The translations under genes and the position numbers were made by a program. Positions 25,050-32,874 of a DNA stretch of 32,874 bases are shown here, in pieces. Below the pieces are notes generated by a model, which saw nothing but the letters and a program-made list of their open reading frames with translations, made no database searches and had not been told where the DNA came from. Source of the stretch: Calothrix sp. MO_167.B12 (lineage in GTDB: Bacteria > Cyanobacteriota > Cyanobacteriia > Cyanobacteriales > Nostocaceae); assembly GCA_030066045.1 (NCBI GenBank), contig JASJCJ010000087.1, positions 1 to 32,874 on the forward strand, read 5' to 3'. Within the stretch, counting starts at the first letter, position 1; each line of letters begins with the position of its first letter.

Positions 25050-26537
25050 TCACTCCTTCCCTCCTCCTCCCCTCGCTACCTTCACCTTGTCTCCATCTTT
25101 GAGATATCCCGCGCCATCAATTACTACCTTGTCACCTGCTTGCAAACCGCGTTTAATTTCCACTTTCCCGCCGTTGATAATTTCTCCCATCTCTACTTTC
25201 TGAGCCTTCACAATATCTCCACTGGACAAAGTAAAAGCGATCGCACTTCCATCTGGCTGTGGTAATATCGCTTTTTGGGGTACTGCTACACCCATGACTG
25301 TATTGGTATTAATTGCTGCTCTAGCAAACATTCCCGGTTTGAGTAATTGGGTAGATGGTAGGTCAATTTTGACTATCGCTTCCCTTCTGGTGGCGTTAAC
25401 TATAGGTTCAATTTCTCTGACTTTTCCCCGTAAACTTACCCGATTATCTGCATCAGAAGTAACTTCTACTGCTGCACCGATTTTGATCTGGGATAGTTGA
25501 ATGGCAGGGACTTCAGCCCGCAATTCTAGTTTGCCACCGGCGATAATGGAAAACAGTTTTTGCGTACCACCCACCACATTTGTTGCTTGGGTTTGGGGGG
25601 GAATACCAGTCACATCCCCTACCCTTGCCAATTTTTCAGCAATCTTTCCTGCAACCGGGGCACGAACTAAGGTTTGGTCAATTTGGGTTTTTAATTGTTG
25701 TAATTTCGCGCCGCTACTTTGGAAATTGGCTTGGGCACTACTAATATTTGCCCGGGCAGTATCAATGTTTGCTTTGGCACTAATGACATTAGCTTGGGCA
25801 CTACGAATATTTTCCTGTGCTAAACGTACCCCTTCCCTGGCAGTTTTAACTGTGGTCTCACGGGTATCTAACTCTTGCTGACTAATAGCACCGTCAGCCC
25901 CTAATTGTTGATAGCGACGAAAATTCTTTTCTGCTTCTATCAATCTGGCTTGGGCTTGGGCTAAATCAGCTTTTCTTTGCTGTACCATTGCTTGGCTGGA
26001 AGTCACTGCCGCTTGTTTTGATGCTAAATCAGCTTTCTGGGCAGCAACATCCGCTTTTTTTGATTGCAAATCTGCCTTGGCTTGACTGATTTGCGCTTGG
26101 AGAATGGAATCATCTAATACTGCTAATACTTGACCTTGTTTAACATAGTCTCCTTGATTGACAAGGATTTTTTTGATTTGCAATCCATTGGTTTTGGGCA
26201 ATACTGGTATTAAATCCCGTGCTGACACTGTACCCGTAGCAGTAAAATTACGGGCTATACGAGTCGTTTCTGCAGGTACGGCAGTTACCGTCATCGCCAC
26301 AGCAACTTCTGGTGGTGTTTGGTTGGCTATGGCTGTACTGCCAGAGGTAGAACGCTGGCTCAATAAACCCATTACCATAATAGCGATCGCAGCTCCCACA
26401 CAAGTACCCAGCAACATCGGCATTAGCCAAGGACTTCGTTTCTCAGCTTGCGGTTCCTTTTGCTCCTGGTTTGTCTGTTCCACTATGATTGGCTCTTGCC
26501 CATTGTCATTTGAAAAATCTTCTTTCCCTACTTCCAT
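25050..26537 (-). CDS. RND efflux membrane fusion protein (periplasmic adaptor)
   Basis: A 495-residue adaptor that would link the RND pump to an outer-membrane channel. A cytoplasmic N-tail is followed by a membrane anchor at about 37-59 (WLMPMLLGTCVGAAIAIMVM). A lipoyl half (GDYVKQGQVLAVLDD) comes next, then a long Ala/Gln-rich coiled-coil hairpin (about 145-300, many AQA and SAQAN repeats). The second lipoyl half (APVAGKIAEKLARVGD) and a beta-barrel follow. The final residues GGGGKE and the stop are encoded by GGAGGGAAGGAGTGA, which is octamer-repeat sequence, so the original C-terminus was probably altered by the repeat. It is the first gene of the pair with the RND pump. Confidence 0.92.
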   Translation of the reverse strand: MEVGKEDFSNDNGQEPIIVEQTNQEQKEPQAEKRSPWLMPMLLGTCVGAAIAIMVMGLLSQRSTSGSTAIANQTPPEVAVAMTVTAVPAETTRIARNFTATGTVSARDLIPVLPKTNGLQIKKILVNQGDYVKQGQVLAVLDDSILQAQISQAKADLQSKKADVAAQKADLASKQAAVTSSQAMVQQRKADLAQAQARLIEAEKNFRRYQQLGADGAISQQELDTRETTVKTAREGVRLAQENIRSAQANVISAKANIDTARANISSAQANFQSSGAKLQQLKTQIDQTLVRAPVAGKIAEKLARVGDVTGIPPQTQATNVVGGTQKLFSIIAGGKLELRAEVPAIQLSQIKIGAAVEVTSDADNRVSLRGKVREIEPIVNATRREAIVKIDLPSTQLLKPGMFARAAINTNTVMGVAVPQKAILPQPDGSAIAFTLSSGDIVKAQKVEMGEIINGGKVEIKRGLQAGDKVVIDGAGYLKDGDKVKVARGGGGKE

Positions 26538-26659
26538 ACTTCATGTCCTTAAGGAAGGTTAACTTTTTTAAATAAATTTAAATTTATTTACTACTATGGC
26601 GCATTTTTTGCTTTTATGCCTGGGTTGTAGGACGGAATTGAAGGTGGCAAGGAGTGTGT

Positions 26660-27025
26660 GGAGTTCGGTGTTCGGTGTTCGGTGTTCGGAGTTAGAATTC
26701 TTTAATTCTTCCCTCCATCATCCCATCACTCTATCACCCCATTACCTCGTCACCCCATCATCTCGTCAACCGGATGACGCACCGGACGCACCGGACGCAC
26801 CGGACGCGGAGCGCTCTGTGTCCGGTGCCCCGTGTCCGGGGCGATAAGCCCCAAGGACCAACAGTCCCCATCAAAATCTGCGATTTGATGACTCCCGATT
26901 GGTGGGCACCTCAAGCCCCCACCACATCGGTGGAGGAGTGCGTCTCTTCTTGACCTAACAACCATCAACCATCAACCAACAACTAACAACTAACAACCAC
27001 CAACTGTCAACCGTCAACCGTCATC
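26660..27025. repeat. Composite repeat, copy B, inverted and interrupted
   Basis: The same blocks as copy A in reverse-complement order: GTTCGGTG/GTTCGGAG octamers (26660-26690), the AGAATTCTTTAATTCTT core, TCACCCCA-type octamers to 26771, and CAACTAA/CAACCAT heptamers (26955-27025). 26772-26954 is extra relative to copy A. It lies upstream of the fusion-protein gene. Confidence 0.88.
26772..26954. mobile_element. About 183 bp insertion in repeat copy B, possibly IS605-derived
   Basis: More GC-rich than its surroundings. It begins with three GACGCACCG units. GCACCGGAC (from 26779) has an exact inverted partner GTCCGGTGC (26820-26828). Further right are ATCAAA/TTTGAT (26870-26889) and CCACC/GGTGG (26930-26944) hairpins, ending GGAGTGCGTC. 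The last hairpin plus GAGTxxGTC resembles the end at 151-180. It has no ORF, so it would be a non-autonomous or residual piece. Confidence 0.4.
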
Positions 27026-27581
27026 CCAAAAATGTCCTGTGGAAGTGAACGGGAAGGGAATAAAGGTAATTCAAATCAACAAACCACTAGTTATTCTGAA
27101 TACGGGGAACAAGGAAGTGCAAAAAATAAGTCTACTCTAGAAATTAGATAATTTATTTTTTACCTTTTACTCTGGCTATTATTCACAAAATATGCTGGCA
27201 AAATTTTACATCCCAAATATTGGCAGTAATTAGCTTTATCCTATGTATATTTTGCAGGAATAAACATTAAAATTAAATTCCTGAATACATTATCAATAAT
27301 ACATTATGATGTAACGCTATTGTCAAATTTATAGAACATATACTAATAGCGAAAAACTCCAGATAATCTATGCATCATATTATTTTTGAATATTGTAACT
27401 TTTAAGAGTTATTTTATGAAATTTATTTTTTGGATTGTGCCTGTTGAATTTTACAACAAGAAACCACAAATATGTTAGAATAGTATCAAATTATAACAGC
27501 TATTGAAGCTGAGTTTGAAATAATTTTGCCCTTGCCAGATTGCAGGGCGAAAATTAACTATATTTTGGAGTTTTTACGGTT
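27026..27581 (+). promoter_or_regulatory. AT-rich gyrA upstream region with a leader hairpin
   Basis: 556 bp without a gene. TTTTGCCCT (27524-27532) pairs with AGGGC (27544-27548) and, past one bulged G, AAAA (27550-27553), giving a 9 bp stem 28 bp before the gyrA ATG. A weak promoter may be TTTACA (27450-27455) with TAGAAT (27476-27481), but the 20 bp spacer is long. The GGAG at 27567-27570 is a usable ribosome binding site. Confidence 0.4.
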
Positions 27582-30170
27582 ATGACAACCTCCCAGGAGA
27601 GGATCATCCCCACGGATCTACGAAACGAAATGTCCAGGTCTTACCTGGAGTACGCCATGAGCGTGATTGTAGGTCGGGCATTACCAGATGCCAGGGATGG
27701 TCTTAAACCTGTGCATCGTCGTATTCTTTACGCTATGCATGAATTGGGGTTGACAGCAGACCGCCCCTTTCGGAAATGTGCCCGTGTAGTAGGGGAGGTG
27801 TTGGGTAAATATCATCCCCACGGTGATACGGCGGTGTATGATGCGTTGGTACGGATGGCGCAGGATTTTTCCATGAGAGCACCCCTAATTCAAGGGCATG
27901 GAAATTTTGGTTCTGTGGATAATGACCCACCGGCAGCAATGCGTTATACAGAATGTCGTTTGCAGGCTTTAACTAGTGCCGCGCTTCTGCAAGATATAGA
28001 ATCGGAAACCGTAGATTTCATCGATAACTTTGACGGTTCCCAACAAGAGCCGACGGTAATGCCAGCAAGGGTACCACAGTTGCTTCTCAATGGCTCTTCT
28101 GGGATTGCTGTGGGTATGGCGACTAATATCCCACCCCATAATCTGGGTGAGTTAATTGACGGTGTTGTGGCAATGATTCACAACTCGGAAATTACTAATA
28201 CGGAGTTAATGCAATACGTCCACGGGCCAGACTTCCCCACTGGGGGGCAAATTCTGGGAACCGCACCAATTAAAGAGGCTTATACCACGGGACGGGGTTC
28301 TATTGCCATGCGAGGTGTGGCTAATATTGAAACCATTGAGCAAAGGGGAAGACCGGATCGGGAAGCCATTATTGTCACGGAATTACCCTATCAAACTAAT
28401 AAAGCAGCTCTAATTGAGAAAATTGCTGAGTTAGTTAATGACAAACGGATTGAGGGAATTGCAGATATTCGTGATGAAAGCGATCGCGATGGAATGCGGA
28501 TTGTGATTGAACTCAAGCGCGATGCCTATCCCCGAGTGGTATTAAACAACCTGTATAAGCAAACACCACTACAAACTAACTTTGGTGCCAATATGTTGGC
28601 ATTGGTAAATGGCGAACCCCAGGTACTCACCCTGAGACAGTTTTTACAAGTTTTTCTGGATTTCCGGGTAGAAGCTATTACCAGAAGAACCCAGTATGAA
28701 CTGCGAAAGGCGGAGGAAAGAGACCATTTATTACAAGGCTTATTAATTGCTTTATCCCAGTTAGATGCCATTATTGCCTTGATTCGCCACGCAGCTGATA
28801 CACCCACAGCCAAGGGAGAATTAATTACCACCTATGGTTTGTCAGAAGCCCAAGCAGACGCGATTTTACAAATGCAACTGCGGCGATTGACGGCATTAGA
28901 AGCAGACAAAATTCGTAAAGAGCACGAAGCATTACAAGTACAGATAGCCGACTTGCAGGATATATTGGCACGGCGAGAAAGGATTCTGGAAATCATTGAA
29001 ACAGAAGTCACCCAACTTAAAGCCGCCCACGCCACACCAAGGCGGACAGTAATTACTCCCTCTGAAGGGGATATTGGTGATATTGATTTAATTGCCAATG
29101 AAAAAGCAATTATTTTACTCACCGAGCAAGGGTATATTAAACGGATGCCGGTGAATACCTTTGAAGCGCAAAGTCGAGCCACTAGGGGTAAAGCCGCAGC
29201 CAAGGTGAAAGACGACGATACGGTGGAGCACTTCTTAAGTTGTTGCGACCATGACAGCGTCCTCTTCTTTAGCGATCGCGGTGTAGTTTATTGCCTCAAA
29301 GCGTATCAAATCACCGTGGGTTCCCGGACTAGTAGGGGTACTCCCATTGTGCAAATGTTGCCCATTCCCAAAGAGGAGAAAATCACCTCCATCGTTCCGG
29401 TGACAGAGTTTAGCGACGACGAGTATTTAGTCATGCTTACCCAAGGGGGCAATATTAAGAAAACATCCCTGGCAGCATTTAGTAACATTCGTGCCAACGG
29501 TTTAATTGCGATTTCCCTAGAAGAAGGGGATCAACTGCGGTGGGTAAGAAGGGCAAAAGCAGAAGACTCGGTGATTGTGGGTTCCGATCATGGTATGGCA
29601 ATTCATTTCCGGTGTAATCACGAACAACTAAGACCTTTGGGTAGGGCAACCAGGGGGGTCAAATCCATGAAACTGAAAAAAGGCGATCGCTTAGTGGGGA
29701 TGGATATTATTTCTGCTGAAGTACTTGCCAATATTGCCAATGCCCTAGATAATGACAGCGAAGAATTGGAAGCAACAGAAGATATTGCCACAGAGGAAGG
29801 GGTAGAGGTAACAGATAGTAATAGTACTGGTCCCTGGGTGTTAGTTATTACCAATGGTGGTTATGGGAAACGGGTTCCCGTGGCTCAATTCCGCTTGCAA
29901 AATCGTGCTGGCCAAGGTTTAATGGCAACCAAATTCAAAAATCGTAAAACCCAAGATAGGCTAGCGACTTTGCAGATTGTCAACTACGAAGACGAAATTA
30001 TGATGGTGACAAATCGCGGTATCATCATTCGACAAGCAGTGGATGCCATTTCGATTCAATCCCGTTCTGCTACAGGGGTAAGGGTGCAACGTCTAGATGA
30101 AGATGATGCCATTACAGGAGTGGCAATCGTTCCCCCTGACACTGGGGAAGATGAGGAAGAATCTGAGTAG
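27582..30170 (+). CDS. gyrA: DNA gyrase subunit A (type IIA topoisomerase)
   Basis: An 862-residue DNA breakage-reunion subunit that introduces negative supercoils together with GyrB. The start is clear: [20 protein letters not shown]. The catalytic tyrosine is Tyr122 in [10 protein letters not shown], and [10 protein letters not shown] (78-87) is the quinolone region. Thr83 there is a common natural residue. The C-terminal beta-pinwheel has about six blades with a short acidic tail (GEDEEESE). The GyrA box that wraps DNA is QSRATRG (about 530), less conserved than the usual Q-R/K-RGG-R/K-G, so a ParC-like relative cannot be fully excluded. Only octamer repeats lie between it and lnt (82 bp). 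Confidence 0.93.
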   Translation: MTTSQERIIPTDLRNEMSRSYLEYAMSVIVGRALPDARDGLKPVHRRILYAMHELGLTADRPFRKCARVVGEVLGKYHPHGDTAVYDALVRMAQDFSMRAPLIQGHGNFGSVDNDPPAAMRYTECRLQALTSAALLQDIESETVDFIDNFDGSQQEPTVMPARVPQLLLNGSSGIAVGMATNIPPHNLGELIDGVVAMIHNSEITNTELMQYVHGPDFPTGGQILGTAPIKEAYTTGRGSIAMRGVANIETIEQRGRPDREAIIVTELPYQTNKAALIEKIAELVNDKRIEGIADIRDESDRDGMRIVIELKRDAYPRVVLNNLYKQTPLQTNFGANMLALVNGEPQVLTLRQFLQVFLDFRVEAITRRTQYELRKAEERDHLLQGLLIALSQLDAIIALIRHAADTPTAKGELITTYGLSEAQADAILQMQLRRLTALEADKIRKEHEALQVQIADLQDILARRERILEIIETEVTQLKAAHATPRRTVITPSEGDIGDIDLIANEKAIILLTEQGYIKRMPVNTFEAQSRATRGKAAAKVKDDDTVEHFLSCCDHDSVLFFSDRGVVYCLKAYQITVGSRTSRGTPIVQMLPIPKEEKITSIVPVTEFSDDEYLVMLTQGGNIKKTSLAAFSNIRANGLIAISLEEGDQLRWVRRAKAEDSVIVGSDHGMAIHFRCNHEQLRPLGRATRGVKSMKLKKGDRLVGMDIISAEVLANIANALDNDSEELEATEDIATEEGVEVTDSNSTGPWVLVITNGGYGKRVPVAQFRLQNRAGQGLMATKFKNRKTQDRLATLQIVNYEDEIMMVTNRGIIIRQAVDAISIQSRSATGVRVQRLDEDDAITGVAIVPPDTGEDEEESE

Positions 30171-30175
30171 TTAAG

Positions 30176-30243
30176 AGTTCGGAGTTCGGAGTTCGGAGTA
30201 GGGGCGCAAGGCTTGCACCCTGGAGTTAGGAGTTAGGAGTGAT
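30176..30243. repeat. GTTCGGAG and GTTAGGAG octamers between gyrA and lnt
   Basis: Three GTTCGGAG units (30177-30200), then a GGCGCAAGGCTTGCACC hairpin (GCAAG/CTTGC), then GTTAGGAG units (30224-30240). The same octamer unit occurs in the composite repeats around the fusion-protein gene. Confidence 0.75.
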
Positions 30244-30252
30244 GAGTTATAA

Positions 30253-31845
30253 ATGATGAATTTACAGAATTTCTTACAATTCAAAACCTTCAACTCCAAA
30301 CTGATTACAGCCTTCCTCAGTGGGATTGTCATGGGGCTAACCGTTGCTCCTGTGGAAGCATGGTTTTTGGCATGGTTTGCCCTTGTCCCTTTGTGGCTGA
30401 TAATTTTCGGGAGGGAACAACTCAAAAATACACCCCTTCATTTTGCTCTCATTCCCCTGGCTTGGGGTATTGGCTATCACGGTGTCGCCATTTCCTGGAT
30501 TACCGGCATTCACCCCATGACTTGGATGGGGGTTCCCTGGTTAGCTAGTTTGGGAATTGCCTTGTTTTGCTGGACATTTATTACCATGTGGGGAGCCGTA
30601 TTAGTAGCGGTTTGGGGGATAGGGGTGCTTTGGCTGACAAATAAGCACAAGACAGGTAAACTCAATGGATTGACTCGCGTTCTCATTGGTACAGCCTTAT
30701 GGTGTGGTTTAGAAGCAATTTGGAGTGCTGGTCCTTTATGGTGGACTTCCCTGTCTTATACCCAAAGTCCCCATAATTTAGTCATTTTACACCTCGGTCA
30801 ACTTTCTGGCCCTAGTACCGTCACAGCGGCAATTGTGGCAGTGAATGGCTTAATTGCAGAGGCATGGATATATAGTTCAGTCAAGGGTAGAGGCAAAAAC
30901 TTTAGTCCTTATCTATTACCGTTTGTCCTATTTTTGATAGTCCATCTAATTGGTTGGGGTTTGTACAGCTTGCCCTTAAATCAACCAGCAGCCACAGCCT
31001 TAAAAGTGGGGATTGTTCAAGGCAATATTCCCAATACCATCAAATTATATCCAGCAGGTTTTCGTAAAGCGATCGCAGGTTATACTAGTGGATACCTGAA
31101 TCTAGTAGAACAAGGGGTAGAAGCAGTACTTACCCCAGAGGGAGCCTTACCTTTCTTCAAACCCCGAATTATGGCTAGTCCTTTGGTAGCAGCAGTCAAG
31201 GAGAAAGGTGTAGTTGCTTGGATTGGGGGTTTTGCTGCCCAGGAAAGTGGTGGATATACCAACAGTGTATTTACTGTCACAGGTAAGGGAGAAATTTTTA
31301 GCCGTTATGATAAAGCCAAATTAGTACCTGTGGGGGAGTATGTTCCCTTCAAAGAAATTTTGGGTGGTATTATCAGCAGATTGTCACCATTGAAGGAGAA
31401 TCAAGTTCATGGTGCTACCAATCAAGAATTTGACACCCCTTTTGGTAGAGCAATTGTCACCATCTGCTACGAGTCTGCATTTTCAGAAAGATTTCGTCAT
31501 CAAGCTGCTGCCGGTGGGCAATTTATCCTCAGTCCTTCCAACGATGCCCATTACAGTGCTGCCATGCCAGCCCAACATCATGCTCAGGATATCATGCGAG
31601 CGATCGAAACCGATAGATGGGCTGTGAGGGCAACAAATACTGGATATTCGGCGTTTGTCAATCCCCACGGTGAAACTCTGTGGATATCGGCACATAATAC
31701 CTATGAAATCAAAGCGGAAACAATTTATAAACGCCAAACCCAGACTTTATATGTGCGTTGGGGTGATTGGTTAACCCTGGTGTTGTTGGTATCGGGGGCG
31801 GTGGTATGGGTGTCTCGCGCAAAGGCGCAGAGGCGCAGAGAGTAA
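30253..31845 (+). CDS. lnt: Apolipoprotein N-acyltransferase
   Basis: A 530-residue inner-membrane enzyme that adds the third acyl chain to lipoproteins. The N-terminal half has about six to seven hydrophobic segments. The nitrilase-like domain starts near KVGIVQGNIP (251). The catalytic triad is Glu296 (LTPEGALPF), Lys356 (KAKLVPVGEYVPF) and Cys405 (TICYESAF). A final membrane helix (LTLVLLVSGAVVWV) follows. The last residues SRAKAQRRRE are encoded by the CGCAAAGGCGCAGAGGCGCA repeat type that also occurs in spacers, so the C-terminal tip is likely repeat-derived. Two adjacent ATG codons (30253, 30256) are possible starts. Confidence 0.94.
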   Translation: MMNLQNFLQFKTFNSKLITAFLSGIVMGLTVAPVEAWFLAWFALVPLWLIIFGREQLKNTPLHFALIPLAWGIGYHGVAISWITGIHPMTWMGVPWLASLGIALFCWTFITMWGAVLVAVWGIGVLWLTNKHKTGKLNGLTRVLIGTALWCGLEAIWSAGPLWWTSLSYTQSPHNLVILHLGQLSGPSTVTAAIVAVNGLIAEAWIYSSVKGRGKNFSPYLLPFVLFLIVHLIGWGLYSLPLNQPAATALKVGIVQGNIPNTIKLYPAGFRKAIAGYTSGYLNLVEQGVEAVLTPEGALPFFKPRIMASPLVAAVKEKGVVAWIGGFAAQESGGYTNSVFTVTGKGEIFSRYDKAKLVPVGEYVPFKEILGGIISRLSPLKENQVHGATNQEFDTPFGRAIVTICYESAFSERFRHQAAAGGQFILSPSNDAHYSAAMPAQHHAQDIMRAIETDRWAVRATNTGYSAFVNPHGETLWISAHNTYEIKAETIYKRQTQTLYVRWGDWLTLVLLVSGAVVWVSRAKAQRRRE

Positions 31846-31853
31846 GAGATATA

Positions 31854-32525
31854 TTACTGTTTAGTGCTTTGAGAAGCATTCCTTAATCCTTGTTCAAATT
31901 CGTCAATGGCTTGAATGGAGTCTGAAATTGTGAGACATCGTTCAAATAGAGGAATATCTAATTGTGGCAGCAGTTCACTTGTTGTTATTGGTTCGTAGCC
32001 ATAGGTATCGGGGTAAAGGGTGGCTTGCTCGTTTTGGGAGTTGTCTCGTAGATGGTAGAGCTTAAGCTGGTTTCTCTCCCAGAACCAAACTTCTGCAACA
32101 CCTAATCTGCGGTAAATTTCCAGTTTGTTTATGCTGCCACTGGTGACTACTACTTCTATGGCTAAGTCTGGTACGCTTTTCTGTTCGCCTATGCAGTAAC
32201 ATTCATCTGGTTCAGCACCAGCTTTTTTAGCCTTATTTCTAAAAGTAGAACTTCCCATAGGTATAAAACGAATGCGTTTGCTGTAAAAGAAACGTTCTAG
32301 CAGCATCCCCAAATTCGTTTTGATGTTTTCATGTCTGATTGAAGGTGACACGATTTCTAATACCCCATCCAAGTAAGTAACGCGGTAATGGCAGTTATTC
32401 TCCAGTTTGGTTAGTAGCAATTCATAATTAGACCAGCTTACAGCAGTGGTGATAAATCTTTCCTCTGAGTCATCGTTATGATTTAGTTCTGTTTCGTTAA
32501 TTAGTTCTTTAAGACTACTAACCAT
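31854..32525 (-). CDS. Uma2-family (PD-(D/E)XK nuclease-like) protein
   Basis: A 223-residue member of the Uma2 family, which is greatly expanded in cyanobacteria. It shows YLDGVLEIVSPSIRHE (51-66), the acidic pair PDLAIEV (Asp120 and Glu124), and the usual following helix KLEIYRRLGVAEVWFWE (134-150). The N-terminal 25 residues and C-terminal 40 are less conserved. The restriction-like active site looks complete if Lys134 supplies the lysine. Its cellular role is unknown; members are often called endonucleases without direct proof. It converges with lnt, with stop codons 8 bp apart. Confidence 0.88.
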   Translation of the reverse strand: MVSSLKELINETELNHNDDSEERFITTAVSWSNYELLLTKLENNCHYRVTYLDGVLEIVSPSIRHENIKTNLGMLLERFFYSKRIRFIPMGSSTFRNKAKKAGAEPDECYCIGEQKSVPDLAIEVVVTSGSINKLEIYRRLGVAEVWFWERNQLKLYHLRDNSQNEQATLYPDTYGYEPITTSELLPQLDIPLFERCLTISDSIQAIDEFEQGLRNASQSTKQ

Positions 32526-32874
32526 TGTTACTTCCCTCCATAGTTTTGGTTACGCAGCATCCTTATCCTTACTTTTGATGTTAGCTGCTGACGCATCGTT
32601 TGACTTGAAGAACTTTTCTACTCTCTCTCCCACCCAAAGAAACCGATTTAATAAACGTTTATCATACTCTCTCTAGTTTTATAGTTAATAATAATTGAGA
32701 GTCCAGCTTTTGTGATATTTACTACTTTCACAATTTGCTATAGTTTGTCTTAGAGGATGTTTGGAAAGTCTAAAGGCTTACTTAAAACCTCTCTGGTAAA
32801 CCTCTCTCCTAGTAAGAGAGAGTCTTTGAAACCCCCATTTTCTTGTAGGGAAGGGGGGATAGGGGGGTTAGGTT
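32526..32874. other. Upstream region of the Uma2 gene and a truncated structured repeat
   Basis: No gene is seen. AT-rich promoter-like DNA runs to about 32750. From about 32780 there is a repeat rich in hairpins: CTCTCT (32802-32807) with AGAGAG (32815-32820), and CCCCC (32832-32836) facing GGGGG (32853-32858), ending GGTTAGGTT at the window edge. Its nested layout is like 14183-14267, but it is cut by the window boundary. Confidence 0.5.

Noticed and set aside
26750-26968. Arg/Pro-rich 72-codon minus-strand frame
   Set aside because: It is translation of GACGCACCG and heptamer repeats.
24884-27025. Possible CRISPR arrays in the repeat-rich spacers
   Set aside because: Units are 7-9 bp head-to-tail without spacers, and no cas genes are present.
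27816-27842. Thr83 in GyrA as a quinolone-resistance change
   Set aside because: Threonine is a normal residue here in many wild-type gyrases and Asp87 is intact.

Overview
The window is chromosomal DNA of a cyanobacterium, most likely a filamentous one of the Nostocales type. The evidence is the many HIP1 octamers (GCGATCGC) in genes and spacers, zinc-ribbon Ser/Thr kinases of the cyanobacterial type, cyanobacterial-style nadA/nadB and speD, and spacers crowded with 7-8 bp tandem repeats and hairpin elements. No CRISPR array, prophage or rRNA gene is visible.

Layout. 1-290: the tail of a possible IS200/IS605-type element. 290-1724 (minus): S-formylglutathione hydrolase and a 2H phosphoesterase, a likely two-gene operon. 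1944-6588 (plus): nadA, a two-domain methyltransferase fusion and nadB, so both enzymes that make quinolinate from aspartate flank a gene of unknown role. 7149-10409 (plus): a carboxyl-terminal processing protease, a family 2 glycosyltransferase and an exported PrxQ-type peroxiredoxin. 10762-16391 (minus): speD and two paralogous membrane Ser/Thr kinases that share an extracytoplasmic domain. 17141-18649 (plus): a stand-alone PaaK-like adenylate-forming enzyme.

18650-21518 is an accessory, decaying stretch. It holds a cloverleaf-like inverted-repeat element, an AT-rich hypothetical gene, a REP-associated tyrosine transposase with REP-like palindromes and a 162 bp direct repeat, a deletion scar fusing an AAA ATPase start to a DUF4276-like start, and a truncated XRE antitoxin. 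It ends at the 3' end of a tRNA-Gly(CCC) gene. 21631-26537 (minus) is an RND efflux pump with its membrane fusion protein. A 46 bp perfect inverted repeat flanks the fusion-protein gene. 27582-31845 (plus) holds gyrA and lnt, and 31854-32525 (minus) a Uma2-family nuclease-like gene.

The least expected material is (a) the methyltransferase fusion between nadA and nadB, (b) structured repeats with a nested cloverleaf layout, (c) short tandem repeats that have entered or extended coding sequences (RND loop, fusion-protein C-terminus, Lnt C-terminus), and (d) the decayed ATPase/DUF4276 pair next to a RAYT. I did not find an intact, clearly new multi-gene system. All family calls come from reading motifs by eye, without database searches.
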